From: Populus alba
Lineage: Eukaryota > Streptophyta > Magnoliopsida > Malpighiales > Salicaceae
Direction: 5' to 3'
Assembly (NCBI RefSeq): GCF_005239225.2
Contig: NC_133299.1
Coordinates: 13,441,154-13,505,153, forward strand
Length of the DNA: 64,000 bases
This document shows, piece after piece, positions 1 to 12,000 of this stretch (position 1 is the stretch's first letter; every line of letters starts with the position of its first letter). The notes under the pieces were generated by a model. The model was not told where the DNA came from. It did not search any database and worked only from the letters and a program-made list of their open reading frames with translations. The position numbers and the translations under genes were made by a program.

Positions 1-3000
1 TAACAAAATCATGTCCGCAAAAGAGCCGGCAAGTGTGATATCCATGCGACCAACACATCTCACTGTTTCCATCCTAGATGACCACTCTAAAGCTAACACC
101 TGTGCCACTCAGATCACTTATGAGACCAAACAATTGAAGGTTGAAAAACTCCAAACATCAGTTCAGTAAATGATTCAGTGATTGCACCATGAAAAGTGCC
201 ACATGACTACTACATTTTAGTCCTTAATGTCATTTTTACAATGTACCATTCAAAAACTGGACCCAGGCCCCTAAAAAAGCTTACAATTTAAATAGCAACT
301 GTATCATTTAAAAAATGTATTTGAATGCTTGCCTTTTCCTTTCTCTGTTAACAAAGATTGCAATGCTCTTTGAGAATTAAACTAATTCCTCACTTTGACT
401 CTTCCATTCCCTCCATGCCCTGGCTGATAGATGCTAGAGGAAGAGTCAAAGGGAGGTTCTGTTGAGTCATAAACCAACTCTTGGGGGTTATTCATATAGT
501 TACGAGCTATTCCAGTCCCACAAGACAGTTCACTCTATCAGTGAAATCTATTCGAAAGTTTGAGTTTGTAACTGACATAACTTCATAGAAAACAAATAGA
601 AACAAATTATGAAGCTCAATTCTCAATCAAGTTAATGTTGAAGGATGAAAAACAGCATTTAAATTCAAAGTCAAATCCATTCTACAATTAGGTGTAGGTG
701 GACTGATGCTTGATAATTATTGATTTTTTTTTTTTTTTTTTTTTTTTTGTATTTAGAGAAAATTAGTGTTTGTTAGGAGTGAAATTGAAAGTGAAGGGAT
801 GAAATTAAAGCTCTTAAGGTGCTGCATGAGCATTTCAATTTAACAAGAAAAAGACATCCTATCAGCAAAAACAAACCTAAATAAAGACGAATATCAATAG
901 GAATGACTAGAATTTCACTATACATGCATCAGTAATGAATTAACAATTAAAAATGAAAGGTACAAAATACTATGAAAGTCATATTCCTTTTGAATTCTTT
1001 TTTTTTTTAGTTGCTAAAAGCTCATCTAATGCACGAAGCCCAGACAATGGATTTGGAATGTAGATCTGAACCTATCCTTGAAAATCATGTGGGCTTTTCC
1101 GATAGCAAGACTTACATTTCATATTATGTTTTTTATTCTTTTGAAGAATCTAAAGTGCTTTCTCATAAGAGATAAAAAGATAGAGAACAGTATACAAATG
1201 TATGCCAACAAAAATAAAGAAATAGGAAATTGCTAAGAAGAAAAATAACTCACTGTTAGAACTTCTTCAGATCCTATTTCATCACCACCATAGATAAACA
1301 ATCGGCCATCACCATCATTACTAGGTCTATCACTTGTGGACCAATGTAAAACAATAATAGGGAGCCTCTTTTCAGCTGATGATAATTGTAACTTAACAAT
1401 ATTGCTGTTTGTCGATTCATTTTTTTGACCTCTAGTGAAAGAAGCAGTTGATGTTTTCCAAAACAAGATATCCCCGTCTAAATATCCCACTGCAAGGATG
1501 GACCCATTTGAAGATGCCCAACTTAGAGCTGTGATCTCTTTCTCCTCTAAATGATGATGAGATGTATCTTTGGGAATATTAGGGTCTACATTTTTAGAAT
1601 CATCCTTCAGTTGGAGATCCTTGCCACCTCCAACAAAAAGGATCCGACCTTCAGAAACATCCCAGAGAACTATCAATCCATTTTGATATGCAATCAGAAC
1701 CCTGCAAAAGAATTATGATTTTTAAATTTCGAGTAGAGATTAAAACATAAAATCTCAATGATAAAAAACCAATTCCAAGCTCATGAGTCACAACTTATAT
1801 GCATTAAAGAAAACAGAATGGTGCTAGAAGGGAGATGGAAAATAACACCAAAGCCAGACTTTCCATCAAACTTCCAAAATAAAAAATAATTTAAAGTAGA
1901 TGATTAAGCTCTTATGTCTTGCCTATTTCCTGAAGAATGAGGCTGAGGAAGAACTCCAACAATAGGTTGGTGATCGGGAGATGGAAATCCAGCTGCTTCT
2001 GTGAAACACAAGACCCAAACAGTAAGAATGAAGTAAGAACCGGAGCACACTGGAGCCACAAGAACACTCAAAAACTTATTAGTACAATGTACAGAAGAAC
2101 AAGAGAAATAAGAGCCTCAACTATTCAACGAAAGAAGAAATTACCCTTTAAAGAGTTTGCAGTTATATGATAAGGCAACCACAAAAGTTTAGCATCTTCA
2201 GAATCATACTTCAGCACGGACATTGAACCGTGTTCATCTCCAATATACCTATGCAGCATTGTTCCAGCAATCATTTCCACTCTCATTCAATTAGCAGAAA
2301 ATTAAACATGTATGTAACACTTTATAATTTACATCAATTCTGTACATGAAACAAGAGCGACTGATTACAGAAAACGCAGTTATATTCAATTCCCATTGTA
2401 ATGAACATGCTAAGCATCTGCTCTCCAGATTCCAGACCTGCAAAAATGAGTTAAACAGGTAACCATACTCAATGAATTTAATCAAAATCATACACAACTT
2501 ATGGAACATTGATTTTTAAATCAGCAATCAATTGAAAAGCATGCAAGCAGCGAGCAACAAGAAGAAACTCAACAAAATGACCAAACACAAAAATCTAGCT
2601 GACTTTTCATGTAAGTTTATAGCAGAATACAAAAACCATGCACGTCGCTGCTGTAGAACCATACCTGAATATCATTCTCAATAGAAATGCTGATCAAGAA
2701 TCCTTGATTCTGTAAGAACTGCCAAATGAAACCAAACATCAATTTCTGATCAACAAATAATTGATGATCGAATGCATCAATTAACAATAAAAAAAATATA
2801 TTCCAAATGATACCGAGCGTCAAAATTCCAATTGAAAATACAAAAATACTCCACATATGTTGTAAGAATAATAACCTCTATGTTCTTGTAAGGCAGTTGC
2901 TTCGGTGACGTAAAAAGTGCTTCAATACCATCACCACCAATCACTTTAATTCTCCCATCCCTGCAATCAAACCAATTAAAATGCAGTAAATAATCAGCAT

Positions 3001-3483
3001 TCACTCCTCAACGCTACAAATTATATTTTAACCTGAAAAAAAATTACAGTGTGGCAATAGCCAAAAGGCGCTGAATGGGATCAAAAGCAAGAAGGGAAGC
3101 CGTGGACGGAATCCCGTAGTGTATAACAACTTGCAAATCAAAGTCCGCTGCCGTCAAGCTGCTGCGTTCCTCGTTATTCTAGATCAATAAATTACGAGGT
3201 CGGTTACTTTCAGTTAATGATGACTTCAAGGTGATTAACATTTTAATTAGCATTATAGAATTTGATTTTCCTACGCATGCTTGAAATTATTAAATTAATA
3301 ACTGAAGATCACTTAAATTGAAAAGAACGGCAAAAAAGAATTATTTAAATGGAAATGAAACCCTAGAGAATAATCAATAATCAAAAAAATTGAAAGAAAA
3401 AGTGAGAAAGGTGAGAGTTGATGACCAACCTGGTGATGGTGGAGGAGGACGGCTTTTTGAATGAGTCGCTTGGCAGAAAGCAT
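1..3483 (-). CDS. Tomosyn/Lgl-like WD40 protein, 5' half (continues off the left edge)
   Basis: Exons on the minus strand, 5' to 3': 3483-3430, 3178-3048, 2960-2876, 2718-2665, 2437-2346, 2248-2145, 1998-1923, 1701-1254 and 99-1 (cut by the window edge). Together they give 381 in-frame residues starting MLSAKRLIQKAVL. Visible WD40 blades include LLAFDPIQRLLAIATLDGRI, VLIAYQNGLIVLWD and ITALSWASSNGSILAVGY. The last exon reads CVGRMDITLAGSFADMILL, a stretch I recognise from plant lethal(2)-giant-larvae/tomosyn-type WD40 proteins such as AT5G05570. In animals and yeast this family binds SNARE proteins and regulates exocytosis; that role is inferred here. The 1922-1702 intron has a GC donor. The 1253-100 intron is long and holds a T tract at 722-748 but no convincing exon. 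The remaining propeller blades and C terminus lie outside the window. Confidence 0.85.
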
Positions 3484-3570
3484 GGCGATTCGGAGAGGTT
3501 GGAAAATGTGAGAGATTATTTGTTGATTAATAAAGACTAGAGTTTTACTTTGTTGGAGTGATTATACCGA

Positions 3571-3589
3571 TGCTGCTGCTGCTGCTGCT
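3571..3589. repeat. Short (TGC)n microsatellite upstream of the WD40 gene
   Basis: About six tandem TGC/GCT triplets lie roughly 90 bp upstream of the start codon of the minus-strand WD40 gene, so probably in its 5' UTR or promoter. The segment is non-coding and likely to be length-polymorphic. Confidence 0.7.
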
Positions 3590-3775
3590 AGCACATTGCT
3601 GGACCTGGCTTTACTGGTCAATGAAATAAAGGAAAACAATACTTTTAAGCGTTGATAATTCTTCACAGTTTGTTACTCTGTGGTTTCAATTTTCAATTCA
3701 AATATTCCCTCAATCATTCTGCTTTTCAGAACTATATAATTATTTATATCTATAAATAGTAACCTTTAAGAAAAT

Positions 3776-3848
3776 GGGGATGTAGCTCAGATGGTAGAGC
3801 GCTCGCTTAGCATGCGAGAGGTACGGGGATCGATACCCCGCATCTCCA
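3776..3848 (+). tRNA. tRNA-Ala(AGC), copy 1
   Basis: A 73-nt cloverleaf without intron. The acceptor stem GGGGATG pairs with CATCTCC. The anticodon arm is CTCGC-TTAGCAT-GCGAG with anticodon AGC at 3809-3811. The A box is TAGCTCAGATGG and the B box lies in GGGATCGATACCC. Discriminator base is A, and CCA is not encoded, as usual for eukaryotes. The 5' flank contains TTTCAATTTTCAATTCAAAT starting at 3684, which is also found upstream of the second copy at 19332. Downstream T-rich sequence (ATTGTATTTT) could serve for Pol III termination. Confidence 0.97.
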
Positions 3849-5524
3849 TTGTATTTTAATTTATGGACTTAGGGATTTTGTGCCTTAGAAATGAAAATTT
3901 AATTGGCTTTTATAAATTTTTTAATATGATATTTTTAATAAAACTTTTAATTGGATTCAGATCTAGAGTTTTATAAATAATGAGTTTTAAAAATTTGATT
4001 AAATTTAAGATACTTGCGTGAATTTACTTAGTTTTTTTATTTTTCTTTATAGCTATTTTTTTCTAGTCTTATTTTTTTAATATTTATTAAATTAGAGGCT
4101 AAATTCTATTTTTTTAGCTTTCTTTATATGGATTTTTTTCCGATATTGAAAAAGACTCAGTTATCTTGATTCTTTTTATTTGTCATTTTTTATTGGGTTA
4201 TTTTACTAATTTTTTAAATTAATTTTCCCTAGATTCTATTATTAAATATTTGAAATAGTTTTTATAACAATTTATAATTCTTTTTCTATTTAATCCCCCT
4301 ATATTTTTTTTTATCTTTCAAGTTTTGCTCTCATTTTTTTATTATTATTTGTTTTATTTAGGATAAATTTATTAATTGATTTTTATTTATTTGCTTTCTC
4401 TAATATTTTTTACTGATTTTAAAAATGACTTAGGTTTTCTTAGAGTTTTTTTTATTTGTTGTTCTTTGTTAGATTTACTTTGTCTAATTAATATTAAATT
4501 GATTGAGAATTGAGCTTCTTGATTCAACTTGAATCTAAGATTTAATGAGTTACGAGTATGAGGCCTTTGATTAAGTTTAAAAGGTTCGCTCATTATTTTT
4601 TTTATTGCTATTTTTTTTTTGGTTTTTTAAATTGATTTTTTTTTTTCATGATTTCATTAATCAAAATCAAATTAGTTAGGAATTAAGTTTCTTGATTCAA
4701 CCCGGGTCTATGATTGCACCATTTGTGAGTTTTATAGATTAGAAAAAGTTTAGGAAGTTTGCATAAATTTGCTTAGTTTTTTTTTTTCCTTTTTTAAAGC
4801 TAATATTTTTTAACCTTTTTTTATATATAGTTTTGCTTAATTACTTTTTATGATTTGTCTTTTATGGGGTTAGTCGCAGGTTCATGATCAGAGTTAGTAG
4901 TTTCAAAGCTGAACTTGAGTTGACTTTTGTTTTTTTTAGTTCTTTTTATAATTAATTTATTTTAATTTCATCTTTCAATATTTAATTTATTGAAAAGTAG
5001 TCTTCATATCTTTTTTTGCTATCTTTTTTGTTGGGTTATCTTGATCATGTGGTCATGGTCACAAGGTTCGCAGGTTAACCCAAGTTTATTCATATTTTTT
5101 CTTGTTGCTTTTTGAATTTAATTTTTTTTTTTTATCATTCAACATTGAGTTGTTTGATAATTAAACTTCAACTTCTTTTTTCTTTTTTCTTTTTTTTTGA
5201 AATTATCATGTTCTCATTTGAGTTATTAAGAATTGGTCTTCGAGTTTTTTTTTTCGACGGTTTTTTTATAAGATTATCTCAATTTTATATCAATGATCGT
5301 AAAGTTTACATAACTTAACTGAGGGTTTTTTTTGTCATGTTTTATTAATTTTTTGCTTTTCAACAATATTAGAGTTTTCTGATAATTTGTATAGATTTAA
5401 GTTTGGTTCTTTTTTTGTTTCATTGTTTTTTTTTTTGTTACTGTATTTTTTTAAAATTATTATTTAAATTACCAATTAATAAATCAATGAAGGTTTTTTC
5501 TTAGTATTTTTTTACGTAAAAAAT
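3849..5524. repeat. T-rich degenerate repeat region, no gene
   Basis: No coding capacity is visible. The plus strand is strongly T-rich. Similar phrases recur at intervals, for example CTTGATTCAACTTGAATCT near 4518 and CTTGATTCAACCCGGGTCT near 4690, and TTTACTTAG/TTTGCTTAG near 4024 and 4769. A related region occurs at about 47.25-47.95 kb. It looks like an old, decayed, internally repetitive element, but I could not fix unit length or termini. Confidence 0.4.
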
Positions 5525-5971
5525 ATTTAGCCAGCGCAAGCAACAAATTAGTAATTTTCATTTCTTTATCCAGGTCTCTCTCCTCCACTCTCGCATATTA
5601 ATCTACTCATTCTTTCATTTTGCTCTTCGGTAGGTCATTGACAGAGTCCTTGACAACGCAAAATAGAAGCGCTGGCTTAAAGCCCCCGGAAACATTTGAA
5701 AGTGCGCTCAAAAGTCAAAACGAGTTAACCATAGGGGAGAGAGAACGAGGAAAATACTTTGCTGAGAAACAAGTGACTTTTTATAGCTGTATTGCCGGCA
5801 GTGGGAGAGGACTGATCTGGCAATTGATCGGACGTCATTGAGATCTTCCTCGCGGGATGATTCATGGTTCTTCTCTTTTACAGGGAGTAGTAGCTCATCG
5901 ATGTGGTGTTCTTGACATGCAAGCCAACCTTCAAAGGATTCCTTGAATGATTCCACATTGGTCCTAGCCAT
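5525..5971 (-). pseudogene. DOG1-like domain protein relic (frameshifted, truncated)
   Basis: From ATG 5971-5969 the minus strand reads MARTNVESFKESFEGWLACQ followed by EHHIDELLLP. This matches the start of plant DOG1-domain (seed-dormancy/TGA-bZIP C-terminal type) proteins, which typically have F-x-E-x-F-EGWL-x-RQ. The frame is open to 5708 and then breaks. Homology resumes in another frame as GGFKPALLFCVVKDSVNDL (about 5685-5625), and once more after stops as YARVEERDLDKEM with a following LLALAK-like block to about 5525. The normal family order FKP...VVKDSVNDL...ARVQES...LLGLAR is therefore kept, but with at least two frame breaks, and the remainder is missing. It is a broken gene, or much less likely one with unannotated introns. 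Confidence 0.7.
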
Positions 5972-7376
5972 TTCTGCTATATATAATTATATATAACAAG
6001 TGTAAAGAAGAGAGAAAAGAAAAGAGTAGGGCTGTAAAATGAGAGAGGAATGGCTGCTTTAATTTACTTGCTGATCTGACAGATAGTATATTCCGGGAAT
6101 TCCTTAGAGAGGAAGAGACTACGGTGCGTAGAACTTAAAACTCAACATAACAAAAGAGTTGTTTTAGGAGTTTGTGAGAGACAGTATTGGTGGGGAATCC
6201 AACCGATGATGTTCTGATAGTTGTTTTTTATTGAAGGCTAAGTATACTAATACAATATTTAATATGATTTGATAAATTACCTGCATTTACGGGACAAGAA
6301 CCAATATTATTAGAGATAGAAAAATAATATAACACACAAGAAAAAAAAGGATCACTTCACTCAAACTCAACTCCTATTACTCTTACACACTGCTGCACAT
6401 GGCAGTAGGGCTGCTGCCCTTGGCAACCACTTCTCTTTCTCTCTTCTTCTCCTCTTCTCTTCATACTCTCTTATTTTGCTCTTCAAATAATGTCTCTATT
6501 TATAGGTTTTAATATCAGCTCCTCTTACTTATTTGTTAATAATGATGGTTATCTACCCTTTACCCAGTAATCTTTTTTTATTCTTATAAGCTGGCCTTCT
6601 CTCTTTGAAAATAATAATTATTTTTTTTTAGAAGATTGATAGGCTGTAGATGCTTTCACATAAGTGGTAATATCCCAATAAAGATAACTGCATGAATTAA
6701 TGTTTCTCAGCTCACTAGTCTGAAAAGATTACCAACTCAAAACTTAGAGAGATATTCAATAGGGCTTGGTGCATTTCATCTTCTTATTAAGAGAGAGATG
6801 ATTCTTGCCACTTGACAGTTTTGCACTTTTTTACTTTCAGTTGTGTTTTTTTAATCATGCTTGCTAGTTCATCGGCATAGCTAAAGATAAGGCTAATCTT
6901 AGGCTATCCACTTGTACATTTTGGTAAATTTACAAGTAAGATTGTCAAATCGCAACAACTGTTTTTTTCTTTTTTTAATAGATAGCTATTAAACTTGGTT
7001 GAACCCTAATGATATGTTGATTTTGAGCTAGATTTGAATTAAGTTTATATATAAATTGGATACTGATTGAGTTAAATATCCAGATAATCTAATACATTAA
7101 TATATAACAACTTGGTTGATCCAATCACAAATCTAAATGATACTAAACAAAGTCAACTCTATAGAATTTTTTTATTTTTTTCATAATAATATCATTTTAT
7201 CTGAACAAACAAACAAGTAACGTATATTTTTACAAAACCATGGAAGGCAGAAGTGCAGAAGAAGCTTGGAGTTACAATGATTGAAGAAATAAGCTTAAGA
7301 GGGGAGAATGTTTTATACAGAACCAAGTATCATAATTCCGTGTTATCATGAAGTTTGACTGAATCATAATAATTCA
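5972..7376. other. Intergenic, with a possible decayed LTR or minus-strand promoter
   Basis: No gene is supported. A minus-strand TATA motif at 6497-6504 is followed downstream by a purine-rich leader and a GC-richer segment near 6390-6420 containing TGCTGC/GCAGCA inverted motifs. The arrangement resembles the U3-R part of a retrotransposon LTR, but no matching second LTR or pol sequence is visible nearby. Confidence 0.35.
6497..6504 (-). promoter_or_regulatory. TATA box-like TATAAATA on the minus strand
   Basis: The minus strand reads CCTATAAATAGAG, a canonical plant TATA context. The predicted start would be about 30 bp downstream, near 6465. No protein-coding gene follows on this strand; the nearest is the DOG1-like relic about 500 bp away. 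It may be an orphan LTR promoter or chance. Confidence 0.35.
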
Positions 7377-7381
7377 CTCAA

Positions 7382-7687
7382 TATTAAAGAATTATCTCAA
7401 TTTAATATTTTAAATTATTAGATTAGGTGAGGTTCGATTTTAGAATATAATTTATATTATTTTTTAATACACTACTTTAAGTGAAAGATTTTTAGACTTG
7501 AAATTTGCACATGATTATATTATTTTGTGCTTAATTTTTATCAAATAAATAAAGAATGTTGAGATCCGAACTCGTGACCGCTTGACCATCAAAGTTCTGA
7601 TATCATATCAAAGAATTATATTAATCCAATAATTTAAATTGTTAAGTAAAGTCTATCTTATAATATAATTTATATTATTTTATAATA
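7382..7687 (-). mobile_element. TRIM-type miniature LTR retroelement
   Basis: Two related terminal repeats of about 85 bp, at 7382-7469 and 7606-7687, flank a 136-bp non-coding interior. On the minus strand both begin TATTA(T/A)AAA and end ATAATTCTTT(G/A)ATA. They look like TG...CA termini decayed to TA...TA by C-to-T change. Directly after the 5' LTR, minus-strand TGATATCAGAAC (7605-7594) resembles the initiator-Met tRNA primer-binding site TGGTATCAGAGC. Flanking CTCAA at 7377-7381 and 7688-7692 is a perfect 5-bp target-site duplication. There are no gag or pol genes, as expected for a TRIM. A related partial copy lies at about 53.13-53.36 kb. Confidence 0.7.
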
Positions 7688-7949
7688 CTCAATATCAATT
7701 TTTGTGTTTCTTGTTGAGATTAGTTATACTAAATGTCCCACTTAAGCTCTATGTAAAAGTTAGTTCATGGTTAATGCAAGTGTGTGAAGGATCTAATAAC
7801 AAGAAAAATACAGATTTAAGAAGACTCTACTGTGTCTGAGTGAGCGAGCGAGCGAGCGCAAGAGTTCCATTGTTCTTGCAGACCTTGTTTTGTTTTCGTT
7901 TCCAGCAGTGCCATATTTTAGAAACATTTATTGCTTTATAAAATGTTAA

Positions 7950-8124
7950 CCAATCGTGCGTAGTTGCTCTTTTCATGCCTCAGACAAATGCTAGCATCAA
8001 CAGATCGATTGTTAGCTGAAAGCCCGATCAAGATCAAGAGAGTGAGGAGGATGAAGGACGTGTCGTATCCTGCTATCATTATTACAAGAACACTATCTAC
8101 AATATCCTCATCAGATAATGCCAC
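7950..8124 (-). pseudogene. Cytochrome P450 I-helix fragment
   Basis: The minus strand encodes LSDEDIVDSVLVIMIAGYDT and then S-FILLTLLI, the I-helix of a P450. The oxygen-binding AGxDT motif is intact as AGYDT. The spacing fits CYP85-clan plant P450s. Downstream residues ANNRSVDAS and RHEKSNYA correspond loosely to the usual ANDPS...QEHE stretch but are eroded, and the frame then ends. No heme-binding FxxGxRxCxG exon or N-terminal exons are found nearby. It is an isolated decayed exon, bordered at about 8135 by AT-rich repeat sequence. Confidence 0.65.
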
Positions 8125-8135
8125 TGAATCATTAC

Positions 8136-8890
8136 GAGTGTGTTTGGTAAGTTGAAAGTAATTATATTTTAAATTATTTTTTATTTAAAAATTTATTAAA
8201 ATAATATTTTTTAAAAATTATTTTTGATATTAAAAAATAAAAAAATAAAAAATAAAAATTTGAAACAAATAAAAAATTTTATTTTTTAAAAAAATTATTT
8301 TAAATTATAAAAATAAAACAGATTTTAAATATGCTGGAAATCAATAAAATTACTTAGCTCAATCACACTTTAATTCAAACACTAAATTGATGAAATTGTT
8401 ATTTGCTTAAAAAAATATCGAGATAAGATTGTTTTTGAATTATAAAATAATTATTTTTTTATAATTTTAAATTTTTTTTATAATAAAAATACTTATTTAC
8501 CTTTATAATAAAAAAAATATTTTTTTTAATCAAGAGCATTTGGTTTTTTCAATTGTTTTAAATAAATATAAGGGTCATTATAATTTGTAACTAAAATGAT
8601 TTTTAAAAATAAAATTAATTCAATTTATTTTATCGTGTAATGCAAATAATATAATTGAATTTAATTTCATAAATTAATATTTATTATAAAAATAAAAAAT
8701 TATCAATTTAATTTAATTTTTTTATAAATTAAATTCAATTAACCATAACAAAATCAAAATTTTACCTCTAAAGTAATTTTTGTAATATTTTAAGAGTTAA
8801 ATTCTATTTAAAATCAAAATTTTAATATTAAAATAATTTCAAACAACAGAATTCATTAAAACCTTAATTAAATTCAATTAAGAGGCCACA
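8136..8890. repeat. AT-rich MITE-like interspersed repeat
   Basis: Very AT-rich non-coding DNA begins at GTGTGTTTGGTAAGTTG, a type of end also seen inverted at about 27560-27580 (CTTACCAAACACTTG). Internally it has the TTAAAATAATATTTTTTAAA-type core that recurs near 51.2, 58.05, 61.9 and 62.35 kb. No clear target-site duplication or right terminus was found. Confidence 0.4.
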
Positions 8891-9044
8891 CACATTTCAA
8901 AATTTGGCACACTTGTCAAGATGTCGTTATCCTCATTACCACAACAGCATAGCTTTGCGTGTCAATGCCTCTCTCTCCACCCATAAGATCATAAGTTTTA
9001 AAAATTTAAATCCCCCAACCTTCTTTCTCCTCTATTTTCCAGCC

Positions 9045-12000
9045 ATGGCAATCCATAAAAATCAAGGTCTGTTCTCAAATTTAATCCAAATATATTGCCC
9101 CTTAATCATTCAATTAATTGTTATTTTTTGCTCTTCTATGGTTAATTAAAAACTCTGTTTTAGCAGATGAGGTTGAGCAAAATGCAAGGAGTTCTTATTT
9201 TAATTTACCGCCGTTGGATGTTTCCGTCGCCTTCCCTCAAGCAACTCCCGCTTCCACGTTTCCTCCTAGCGGTAAAAACATATATATATATATATATATA
9301 TGTTAATGATTTTATTTCTTTACATCATTGTTTGAAATTTGATTAATTCTGAAATTTTATTTTATTGTTTTCATTTGATTGGTTTGAGAAATTGAGGCTA
9401 ATTTCGGAATCGTTAATTAATGATCATGCTGTTATTATTTTATTTTTAAATTACAGTGTCGGATTACTTTCAATTTAGTGATTTACTAACCGCGGAGGAT
9501 CAGGCCATCAGGATGAGAGTGAGGCAGTGTATGGAAAAGGAAATCGCTCCGATAATGGCTGAGGTTTTTTTTTTTTTTTTTTTAAAAAAAGAAATTTTAC
9601 TTCCGGCTTTTCCTTTATTAAATGTTTGAATTTTATGTTCAAATTTCGGCAAATATATTTATATATAAATTGTTTCTGGCGTTATAGTACTGGGAGAAGG
9701 CGAAGTTTCCGTTTCATGTTATTCCGAAGCTTGGTGCCTTGGGTATAGCTGGAGGAACGATAAATGTAATTTGTGTATTTGATTCGAGTTTTAGTTGTTA
9801 ATAGAATGTAGTGAGGTAGGAAAGGTTTTAGAAATGAATGATTAGCTAACTTGAAACTTCAGGGTTATGGGTGTCCTGGTTTCTCGATCACTACAAGTGC
9901 TGTCGCCATTGCAGAAGTTGCTAGAGTTGATGCAAGCTGTTCGACTTTTATTTTGGTGCATTCATCTCTGGCAATGCTCACCATAGGTGAGCTCTTGGGT
10001 TAATTATGTTTCTCTTGGAGACAGGTTAATTTATGGATTAGTTACGAAACAAGTTGTTACCATTTACGAGGATGTTGCTAATGAGTTCTGACGTTTTGCA
10101 TGAATTGTCTGGATTTTGAAGAACAGCACTTTGTGGTTCGGAGGAACAGAAGCAGAAATATTTACCTTCTTTGGCAAAGTTTAGCACTGTAGCTTGTTGG
10201 GTAAGTAAGCTTCTTTTGGCACACAGCCACTATATGTATCTGGTATGTAATTATGCTGGATTCCAATTACTCTATATTATCCTAATCTTTAGGCTTTGAC
10301 TGAACCTGACTATGGAAGTGATGCAAGTTCTCTGCAAACAACAGCAACCAAGGTTTGAGCTCTCAACCTCTTGTGAGCTATTTACTTTTCTATTTTTCCT
10401 GTTATTCTTTTGAATATTTTGTTGTCTTGTTTTTGCTCTCATTCTGGGATATGCAGGTTGAAGGTGGTTGGATACTTGAGGGCCAAAAACGCTGGATAGG
10501 AAACAGTACTTTTGCTGATTTGCTTGTTATATTTGCTCGGAATACCACCACTGATCAGATTAATGGGTATGTTTCTCTCTATACATAATATGCAGTTTCT
10601 CAATTTGGATTGTTTTCTTTTTTACATGCATGGGTTACAGGTTTTTTTTCTTGTTTCAGATATATAGTGAAGAAGGATGCTCCTGGATTAACAGTTACAA
10701 AAATTGAAAATAAAATTGGCCTCCGTATAGTACAAAATGGAGATATAGTCATGAAAAGAGTTTTTGTTCCTGATGAGGACAGGTTGCCTGGAGTCAACTC
10801 GTTTCAAGATACAAATAAGGTACAGCAGCAACATGTTCTTTCCTAGAATGCTGTCCGTAATCATTTATGTCTGTCATGCTATGATTTTCTTGATAATCTA
10901 CTGTTCAGTGGCAGTCCATAAATCTTTGGTTTTAGGAAAGACCAATTAATCTACTTGTGTTACCTAAAGATGGAGAATAGAACTTTAGTTTTATGTTGCA
11001 TATCTGAAGCTTCAGCATTTACCTGGAGTGAAATAGTATGTCAGCCAGGAGTTATTAATGCACAGAACATCACCACTTGGGCTGCCTCAGCTTCAGTGGA
11101 GAACAAAAATGTTACTCTGGGATCATTCCATTCAAATAACTTTAGAAGTTCGCAAAATTGAGACCACCCACATGATTCTGTTGAGATTTAGTTGGTCAAT
11201 GGGAGAATACAAAATTATTAATAGAATGTAGTGGAAGAGTGAAACGGATCAGACTGTCGAATTTCTGATGAAAATTTTATCATGATCTTTGTATTCCCAC
11301 TATCTTGCGGTAAGCAAATGAATTATGAGTAAAATATCATTTTATGTTTACTCTGAAAATATTTTTCTGCATTTTGTTTGGCATCAGTGGCTTATTAGAA
11401 CATTTTTAGTTTAAATATGCTTCAGAAATTGTTATTATTTGCACTGCTGTTCGGTATGTTTGCTCCTGCCCCATTCTACTGAGTGTTTCGTAACATCACC
11501 GGACAGAAGAAAACTACATTTCTTCTTTTTACCCTTCGGGTTCAAGCTCATTAACATTCAATTAAATTAACAAAGGAAAAAAAAAGATCCTTTAAGTTTG
11601 CTTGGGCTATGTTTTTCTGCATTTGACTTGATCCATAGCTTTTAGGACATTTCCAGTTTGAGTATGCTGCATAAATTGTTATAATTTGCAGTGGCATTTG
11701 GTACATCTGCTCTACTCCCATTATACTAAGTGTCTAATAATAATGAGTATGCAAGAAACCCATTGGGGGTTGATGGCTTTTAATGGAGCTATGTCCTTTT
11801 TTTCCTTTGTTTATGTAAGGGAGTTTTAATGAGCTTGAAAATCAATACACAATGGTTCCCCTATAGTATTAATTTGCAGGTGGTCTGGGAAATCTTGCTT
11901 CCCGTGAACTTCTTACATATCTGGATTTTCCAGTCTTCTTATTCCATTGTGTTCATAAATGATCTTATCCTTGCATGTTTGAGATTTCCAAGCTCCTTGT

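Noticed and set aside
1000..1062. Minus-strand stretch reading IYIPNPLSGLRALDELFSN, a possible extra exon of the WD40 gene
   Set aside because: The exons on both sides (1254 and 99) join in phase to give EEVLTVLALEWSSRMETV, a continuous family-like sequence, so no exon is needed here. It could be an alternative 3' end, but there is no supporting splice evidence.
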